Positions 15,249 through 20,877 of a stretch of DNA of 20,877 nt are shown piece by piece. Source of the DNA: Bacteroidales bacterium (GTDB lineage Bacteria; Bacteroidota; Bacteroidia; Bacteroidales; P3); the NCBI GenBank assembly GCA_900771365.1, contig CAAGNU010000367.1:1-20877 (forward strand). The letters run 5' to 3'. Made by a program: the position numbers and the translations under genes. Within the stretch, counting starts at the first letter, position 1; the number at the start of each line of letters is the position of its first letter. The notes beneath the pieces are model-generated. The model worked only from the letters and a program-made list of their open reading frames with translations. It did no database searches and had not been told where the DNA came from.

Positions 15249-15599
15249 TTAGATGTTTGCGTAGAAATCGATGGCATCGCCTTCGGCCAAGGTAACGATG
15301 GCCTTTTTGAAAGCGTTGGTGCGGCCAACGAGGTAGCCAGCCTTGGTGTAGCGGGCCTTCACTTTGCCAGAGTAGTTCATGGTGTTGACATCAAGAACCT
15401 TGACATTGTAGAAGCTCTCAACAGCATTTTTGATTTCGATCTTATTGGCGCGCTTGTCAACGATAAAACCATAACGATTGAGGACCTTGGGCTCGGGCTT
15501 GTTCTTATCGCGCTGGATGCGGTTAAGCTTGGGAGCGGCGGCGGCCTCGGTGATTCTCGTCATCTTCTCGCTGATCAGAGGTTTTACTATGATATTCAT
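15249..15599 (-). CDS. rplW: 50S ribosomal protein L23 with N-terminal insertion
   Basis: Exit-site protein that docks trigger factor and the signal recognition particle. It is 116 aa, compared with about 96-100 in most bacteria. The N-terminus MNIIVKPLISEKMTRIT and the core RYGFIVDKRANKIEIKNAVE are normal, but about 20-24 residues (about 18-41, Ala/Pro/Lys/Arg-rich) are inserted between them. The tunnel loop and the C-terminus GRTNAFKKAIVTLAEGD are as expected. Its neighbours are rplD (34 nt) and rplB (120 nt). Confidence 0.97.
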   Translation of the reverse strand: MNIIVKPLISEKMTRITEAAAAPKLNRIQRDKNKPEPKVLNRYGFIVDKRANKIEIKNAVESFYNVKVLDVNTMNYSGKVKARYTKAGYLVGRTNAFKKAIVTLAEGDAIDFYANI

Positions 15600-15633
15600 T
15601 GTTAAACTTTCTTAAATCTTTTTTCTTAGTTCA

Positions 15634-16266
15634 TTATTTTGTTGCCAAAACGCGGTTAATTTCGCTAATTGAACCCTCACAGAGCACAACATTGGAAGCG
15701 TTCATAATGTCATAAGTATTTAACTGAGACACGTTTACAACCTTTACACGCTGGAGGTTTCTAGCAGACAAAGATACGAAATTATTTTGATTCTCAACAA
15801 TAAAAAGTGCTTTTTTATCACCGAGCTTAAGATTATTGAGAACCTCAACCATCTTTTTGGTCTTGGGAGCATCGAAAGAGAAGTTCTCAACGACGGTCAT
15901 AGCGCTTTCAGCGACCTTAGCGCTGAGGGCGGAACGACGGGCGAGACGTTTCACTTTAATGTTCAGTTTGAAGCGGTAGTCGCGGGGCTGGGGTCCGAAG
16001 ATACGGCCGCCGCCGACGAATACGGGGCTCTTCAAATCGCCGGAACGTGCACCGCCGGTGCCTTTCTGACGTTTGAGTTTGCGGGTGCTATGTGCGTTTT
16101 CGCTACGCTCTTTAGCCTTAGCGGTGCCCTGACGGTTGTCTGCCAGATACTGTTTGCAATCAAGATAGATAGCGTGCTGGTTGGGCTCGATGGCGAAGAT
16201 AGAATCGTCGAGGGTGATGGTTCTACCGGTTTCGCTTCCGTTGATGTTATATACTTTTAACTCCAT
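15634..16266 (-). CDS. rplD: 50S ribosomal protein L4
   Basis: Large-subunit protein with an exit-tunnel loop; in E. coli it represses the S10 operon. It is 210 aa. The tunnel loop at about 62-88 (RKLKRQKGTGGARSGDLKSP) is complete. Its first codons overlap the end of rplC by 10 bp, pointing to translational coupling. Confidence 0.98.
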   Translation of the reverse strand: MELKVYNINGSETGRTITLDDSIFAIEPNQHAIYLDCKQYLADNRQGTAKAKERSENAHSTRKLKRQKGTGGARSGDLKSPVFVGGGRIFGPQPRDYRFKLNIKVKRLARRSALSAKVAESAMTVVENFSFDAPKTKKMVEVLNNLKLGDKKALFIVENQNNFVSLSARNLQRVKVVNVSQLNTYDIMNASNVVLCEGSISEINRVLATK

Positions 16267-16886
16267 CTTTCAAGTTTTAAGATTGAACCTTTGGGTCCCG
16301 GTACAGAACCTTTGACTAACATTAAATTCTTTTCAGGGATAATCTTGACAACCTGAAGGTTCTGAACCTTCACACGATGGTTGCCAGTCTGGCCGGCCAT
16401 GCGCATGCCCTTGAAGATACGCGAAGGATAGGAGCTTGCACCAATTGAACCGGGAGCACGCAGACGGTCGTGCTGGCCGTGAGTCACATCACCGACACCG
16501 CCAAAACCGTGTCTCGTAACAACGCCCTGGAAACCCTTACCTTTAGAGGTTCCGACAACGTCGACAAATTCGCCTTCCTGGAAGACTTCCACTGTTAAAA
16601 TTTCACCAAATTTCTTTTTTGAGCCCTCCTCAAAACGGCTGAACTCAGCGAGGTAGCGTTTGGGGGTGGTGTTGGCTTTTGCAAAATGGCCTTTCATAGC
16701 TTTGGAGACGCGGCTTTCTTTCTGCTCGCCAAAAGCTAACTGAATAGCCTCATAACCATCTTTCTCGATGGATTTCACTTGTGTGACGACACAAGGACCA
16801 GCTTCAATAACAGTGCACGGAATTTGCTTTCCGTCGGCATCAAAAAGACTGGTCATTCCGATTTTTTTACCAATTAATCCTGACAT
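16257..16886 (-). CDS. rplC: 50S ribosomal protein L3
   Basis: Early-assembly protein whose extension reaches the peptidyl-transferase centre. It is 209 aa. Signature segments are GLIGKKIGMTSLFD, TSKGKGFQGVVTRHGFGG (about 113-130) and SRIFKGMRMAGQTGNHRV. Q166 in MAGQTGN matches the glutamine methylated in E. coli L3 (Q150). It follows rpsJ after a 90-nt gap with a hairpin. Confidence 0.98.
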   Translation of the reverse strand: MSGLIGKKIGMTSLFDADGKQIPCTVIEAGPCVVTQVKSIEKDGYEAIQLAFGEQKESRVSKAMKGHFAKANTTPKRYLAEFSRFEEGSKKKFGEILTVEVFQEGEFVDVVGTSKGKGFQGVVTRHGFGGVGDVTHGQHDRLRAPGSIGASSYPSRIFKGMRMAGQTGNHRVKVQNLQVVKIIPEKNLMLVKGSVPGPKGSILKLERWS

Positions 16887-16932
16887 TTCTTTTTTTGGAT
16901 TGTTTGTGTGTGTTTAGTTTTCAGCTTAACTT

Positions 16933-16951
16933 GCCACCATCTTCTGGCGGC
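16933..16951 (-). other. Hairpin in rpsJ-rplC gap
   Basis: Bases 16933-16939 pair with 16945-16951 around a 5-nt loop. The one plus-strand mismatch is a G-U pair on the minus strand, so all 7 positions pair in the transcript. An outer 5-bp helix is possible between 16921-16925 and 16963-16967. No U-tract follows. In E. coli L4 acts on a leader ahead of rpsJ; here the structure sits between rpsJ and rplC-rplD instead. Confidence 0.5.
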
Positions 16952-16976
16952 TTAGTACATTGGCTGAGGGTTAATT

Positions 16977-17285
16977 TCAGACTTTGATTTCAACTTCGAC
17001 ACCGCTGGGAAGCTCCAGTTTCATAAGTGCGTCGATAGTCTTGGCGCGGTCGTTGATTTCGATGTCCATCAAACGCTTGTAGCTGCTGAGCTCGAACTGC
17101 TCGCGGCTCTTCTTGTTGACGAAGGTAGAGCGGTTGACGGTGAAGATCTTTTTGTTGGTCGGCAGAGGAATGGGGCCATTCACAACTGCGCCGGTCATCT
17201 TAACGGTCTTGACAATCTTCTCGGCGGATTTGCCGACGAGATTGTGGTCGTAAGATTTCAGTTTGATTCTAATTCTTTGACTCAC
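16977..17285 (-). CDS. rpsJ: 30S ribosomal protein S10 (NusE)
   Basis: Small-subunit head protein; as NusE it also joins NusB in transcription antitermination. It is 102 aa with MSQRIRIKLKSYDHNLV at the N-terminus and GPIPLPT at 37-43, followed by the long protruding loop. It begins 19 nt after fusA, so str and S10 segments appear to be one transcription unit. Confidence 0.98.
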   Translation of the reverse strand: MSQRIRIKLKSYDHNLVGKSAEKIVKTVKMTGAVVNGPIPLPTNKKIFTVNRSTFVNKKSREQFELSSYKRLMDIEINDRAKTIDALMKLELPSGVEVEIKV

Positions 17286-17304
17286 GGTTAAAGTGTTTTT
17301 ATTA

Positions 17305-19395
<2,091 letters not shown>

Positions 19396-19460
19396 TGAGT
19401 TGTTGTTGTTAGGCTATCGTTAGTAAATGTTGGTTAAATATATTAATACTATATATAATC

Positions 19461-19928
19461 TTAGAAGCGGAAGTGCGAGAAGGCCTTGTTAGCCTCAGCC
19501 ATGCGGTGGATATCCTCCTTACGTTTGAAGGCTGCACCTTCCTCTTTGTAAGCGGCCTGGATCTCAGCGGCGAGCTTGAGGGCCATGGTCTTTTCGCTGC
19601 GCTTGCGGCTGAAGAGGATGAGGTTCTTCATGCCGATGGACTGCTTGCGCTCGGGGCGGATCTCGGTAGGAACCTGGAAGGTGGCACCGCCGATACGACG
19701 GCTCTTAACCTCGACAGAGGGGGTGATGTTGGCCAAAGCCTTCTTCCAAACTTCGAGACCGTCTTCCTTAGTGCGGTCAGCTACAACGTCGATAGCCTCG
19801 TAGAAGATCTTGTAAGCGATAGTCTTCTTGCCACCGAGCATCAGGTTGTTGACGAACTTAGTAACGAGCACGTCATTATATTTAGGATCCGGAAGGATGA
19901 TACGTTTTCTGGGTTTTGCTTTTCTCAT
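19461..19928 (-). CDS. rpsG: 30S ribosomal protein S7
   Basis: Primary 16S rRNA binder of the head; in E. coli it represses the str operon by binding the rpsL-rpsG junction. It is 155 aa. DPKYNDVLVTKFVNNLM lies at 14-30 and VEVKSRRIGGATFQVP at 72-87; the C-terminus is KEDIHRMAEANKAFSHFRF. The 51-nt gap from rpsL contains a perfect 6-bp hairpin. Confidence 0.98.
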   Translation of the reverse strand: MRKAKPRKRIILPDPKYNDVLVTKFVNNLMLGGKKTIAYKIFYEAIDVVADRTKEDGLEVWKKALANITPSVEVKSRRIGGATFQVPTEIRPERKQSIGMKNLILFSRKRSEKTMALKLAAEIQAAYKEEGAAFKRKEDIHRMAEANKAFSHFRF

Positions 19929-19947
19929 TTCTTTAACAATTCTTTGT

Positions 19948-19962
19948 GTGAATACGATTCAC
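19948..19962 (-). other. Small hairpin in rpsL-rpsG junction
   Basis: GTGAAT at 19948-19953 pairs perfectly with ATTCAC at 19957-19962 around a 3-nt loop. It lies 20 nt before the rpsG start, without a U-tract. By position it is the counterpart of the E. coli S7 target, but the structure is much smaller, so S7 control is only a possibility. Confidence 0.35.
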
Positions 19963-19979
19963 TGACTCTAAACACTTAA

Positions 19980-20363
19980 TTACTTAGCAGCCTGCTTGGG
20001 GCGTTTTGCACCGTACTTGGAACGACGCTGGCGACGACCGTCGACACCGCTGGTATCCAAAGCGCCGCGGATGATATGATAACGAACACCGGGGAGGTCC
20101 TTAACACGACCGCCACGGATCATAACGATAGAGTGCTCCTGAAGGTTGTGGCCCTCGCCAGGGATGTAAGCATTGACTTCCTTGCCGTTGGTGAGACGCA
20201 CACGGGCAACCTTACGCATTGCCGAGTTAGGTTTTTTAGGAGTGGTGGTGTACACACGGGTGCAGACGCCGCGACGCTGGGGGCAGCTGTCGAGAGCGGG
20301 AGATTTGGACTTATACTCCATCTGCTGACGTCCTTTGCGAACTAATTGCTGAATTGTTGGCAT
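19980..20363 (-). CDS. rpsL: 30S ribosomal protein S12
   Basis: Decoding-centre protein. It is 127 aa, starting MPTIQQLVRKGRQQMEYKSK. The TTPKKPNSA segment has K43, and RGGRVKDLPGVRYH has K88; both positions known for streptomycin resistance carry the wild-type lysine. D89 matches the aspartate that is methylthiolated in E. coli. It is the first gene of the operon, about 77 nt from the inferred transcription start. Confidence 0.98.
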   Translation of the reverse strand: MPTIQQLVRKGRQQMEYKSKSPALDSCPQRRGVCTRVYTTTPKKPNSAMRKVARVRLTNGKEVNAYIPGEGHNLQEHSIVMIRGGRVKDLPGVRYHIIRGALDTSGVDGRRQRRSKYGAKRPKQAAK

Positions 20364-20445
20364 TTTTTCTTTTTGTTGTTATATATTTAATTATTAATAT
20401 TTTCGAGCATTTCTCAAGGGCATATTTTCCCTTTCAAATGGATTG

Positions 20446-20476
20446 CAAAATTACAACTATTTTTTGGACTGGCAAA
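20446..20476 (-). promoter_or_regulatory. Bacteroidota-type promoter of the str-S10-spc-alpha operon
   Basis: On the minus strand TAATTTTG (20453-20446) is a perfect match to the TAnnTTTG -7 box of Bacteroidota sigma factor. TTTG (20476-20473) is the -33 element, with a spacer of 19 bp, the known optimum range. Transcription should start near 20440, leaving a leader of about 77 nt before rpsL. That leader can form a weak 5-bp hairpin (20416-20420 with 20429-20433). Confidence 0.82.
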
Positions 20477-20550
20477 ATGTATTTTCCTAAAGCAAAACTT
20501 AAAAAATCTTAAATTTTTAACAGCACGTTATATTTCAATAAGTTATAATC

Positions 20551-20571
20551 GTGTTAAAAAAATTTTAACAC
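20551..20571. repeat. Perfect AT-rich inverted repeat
   Basis: GTGTTAAAA (20551-20559) and TTTTAACAC (20563-20571) are exact inverted copies around AAA. The palindrome directly abuts the first DnaA box and lies about 75 bp upstream of the promoter -33 element. It could be an operator, an unwinding element or a weak terminator remnant; no U-tract supports the last. CACGTTAT occurs at both 20524-20531 and 20571-20578. Confidence 0.6.
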
Positions 20572-20574
20572 ACG

Positions 20575-20653
20575 TTATCCACAACCTTATGCACAGCCTA
20601 ACTATCACAAACGCAATCTGCCCCCAGCAAGGCTTATCAGCACCTTATCAACA
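20575..20653 (+). other. Cluster of DnaA-box matches; candidate oriC element
   Basis: TTATCCACA (20575-20583) is the consensus DnaA box, and TTATGCACA (20587-20595) matches TTWTNCACA; both are on the plus strand, 12 bp apart. TTATCAACA (20645-20653) has one mismatch and TTATCAGCA (20634-20642) has two, 11 bp apart and in the same orientation. On one side is an AT-rich block of about 200 bp; on the other is a C-rich stretch and tandem repeats. It could be a replication origin, a DnaA-controlled promoter element or a DnaA-titrating site. No dnaA, dnaN or gidA gene is in the window. Confidence 0.5.
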
Positions 20654-20779
20654 GCCCCCACCTACCCCTTTCACGAGACATATATATAAATGTTCGCACG
20701 CGACCTCTTCCCTTCCCTCTATCAAGCCCCTACCCCAGCCCGCCCCCCTACATAGCCCACCCCAAGCTCGTCCCAGGAA
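20601..20779. other. Gene-free C-rich stretch
   Basis: By hand count the plus strand at 20601-20780 has about 78 C and 22 G, a strong strand asymmetry. It contains a 17-nt pure pyrimidine run (20704-20720), an alternating TA stretch near 20681-20688 inside an ACAT/ATGT palindrome, and several runs of C. A 77-codon open frame across it is proline-rich and ends within the tandem array; I do not believe it is a gene. With 20364-20600 this makes the region upstream of rpsL gene-free. Confidence 0.6.
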
Positions 20780-20877
20780 GCGAAGCTCGAGCGAAGCTAG
20801 GGCGAAGCTAGGGCGAAGCTAGGGCGAAGCTAGGGCGAAGCTAGGGCGAAGCTAGGGCGAAGCTAGGGCGAAGCTAG
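20780..20877. repeat. 11-bp tandem repeat array, cut by window end
   Basis: The unit GCGAAGCTAGG is repeated perfectly from 20791: seven full copies and ten bases of an eighth. A diverged copy (GCGAAGCTCGA) precedes it at 20780-20790 in the same register. GCGAAGC therefore recurs nine times at exact 11-bp steps. Each unit contains CTAG, so both strands carry TAG once per unit, and because 11 is not a multiple of 3 every frame is stopped: the array is non-coding. The true length is unknown because it runs off the window, perhaps at a contig end. Confidence 0.95.

Noticed and set aside
20094..20237. Streptomycin-resistance allele in rpsL
   Set aside because: K43 and K88 are both wild type.
20551..20571. 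Terminator of an unseen upstream gene
   Set aside because: The stem is AT-only in its core with no following U-tract on either strand, and no gene precedes it in the window.
20589..20822. 77-codon plus-strand frame rich in proline upstream of rpsL
   Set aside because: C-rich composition gives proline by chance, no start signal is seen, and it runs into non-coding tandem repeats.
20780..20877. CRISPR array
   Set aside because: The units are 11 bp, directly adjacent, with no spacers and no cas gene in the window.

Overview
This window is almost entirely one ribosomal-protein supercluster (str, S10, spc and alpha segments fused), read leftward on the minus strand and followed by the enolase gene. 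The organism looks like a member of Bacteroidota, probably Bacteroidales and possibly Prevotella-like. The reasons are: str joined directly to S10; secY followed by map, infA and rpmJ with no adk between; zinc-free forms of L36, S14 and S4; mostly A-rich rather than Shine-Dalgarno (SD) leaders; and a promoter with a perfect TAnnTTTG -7 box. Family is a reasoned guess; genus is weak.

Layout in transcription order (right to left): a 514-bp gene-free region (20364-20877), then rpsL, rpsG, fusA (str); rpsJ, rplC, rplD, rplW, rplB, rpsS, rplV, rpsC, rplP, rpmC, rpsQ (S10); rplN, rplX, rplE, rpsN, rpsH, rplF, rplR, rpsE, rpmD, rplO, secY (spc), map, infA, rpmJ; rpsM, rpsK, rpsD, rpoA, rplQ (alpha); a strong intrinsic terminator; eno; a second intrinsic terminator; and a third hairpin terminator at the left edge. 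All 34 genes appear intact. Together they supply ribosomal proteins of both subunits, elongation factor G, initiation factor IF-1, the RNA polymerase alpha subunit, the Sec translocon pore and the enzyme that trims N-terminal methionine; eno is a glycolytic neighbour.

The genes are ordinary; the interest is between them. (1) Upstream of rpsL, two consensus DnaA boxes and two weaker ones in the same orientation lie beside an AT-rich block with a 9-bp inverted repeat. This is a candidate replication origin or DnaA-controlled promoter region. (2) At the right edge, an 11-bp tandem array repeats GCGAAGC nine times in exact register; this heptamer is a known hyperstable DNA mini-hairpin. The array runs off the window. 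(3) Most of the larger gaps inside the operon hold a stem-loop without a U-tract, and several are perfectly paired only in the minus-strand RNA through G-U pairs. In the secY and rpoA leaders one stem arm is duplicated, so two alternative pairings exist. (4) rplE, rplF and rpmD carry clear SD sequences while the other leaders inspected are A-rich. (5) L23 has an insertion of about 20-24 residues.

No mobile element, CRISPR array, tRNA or rRNA was seen.
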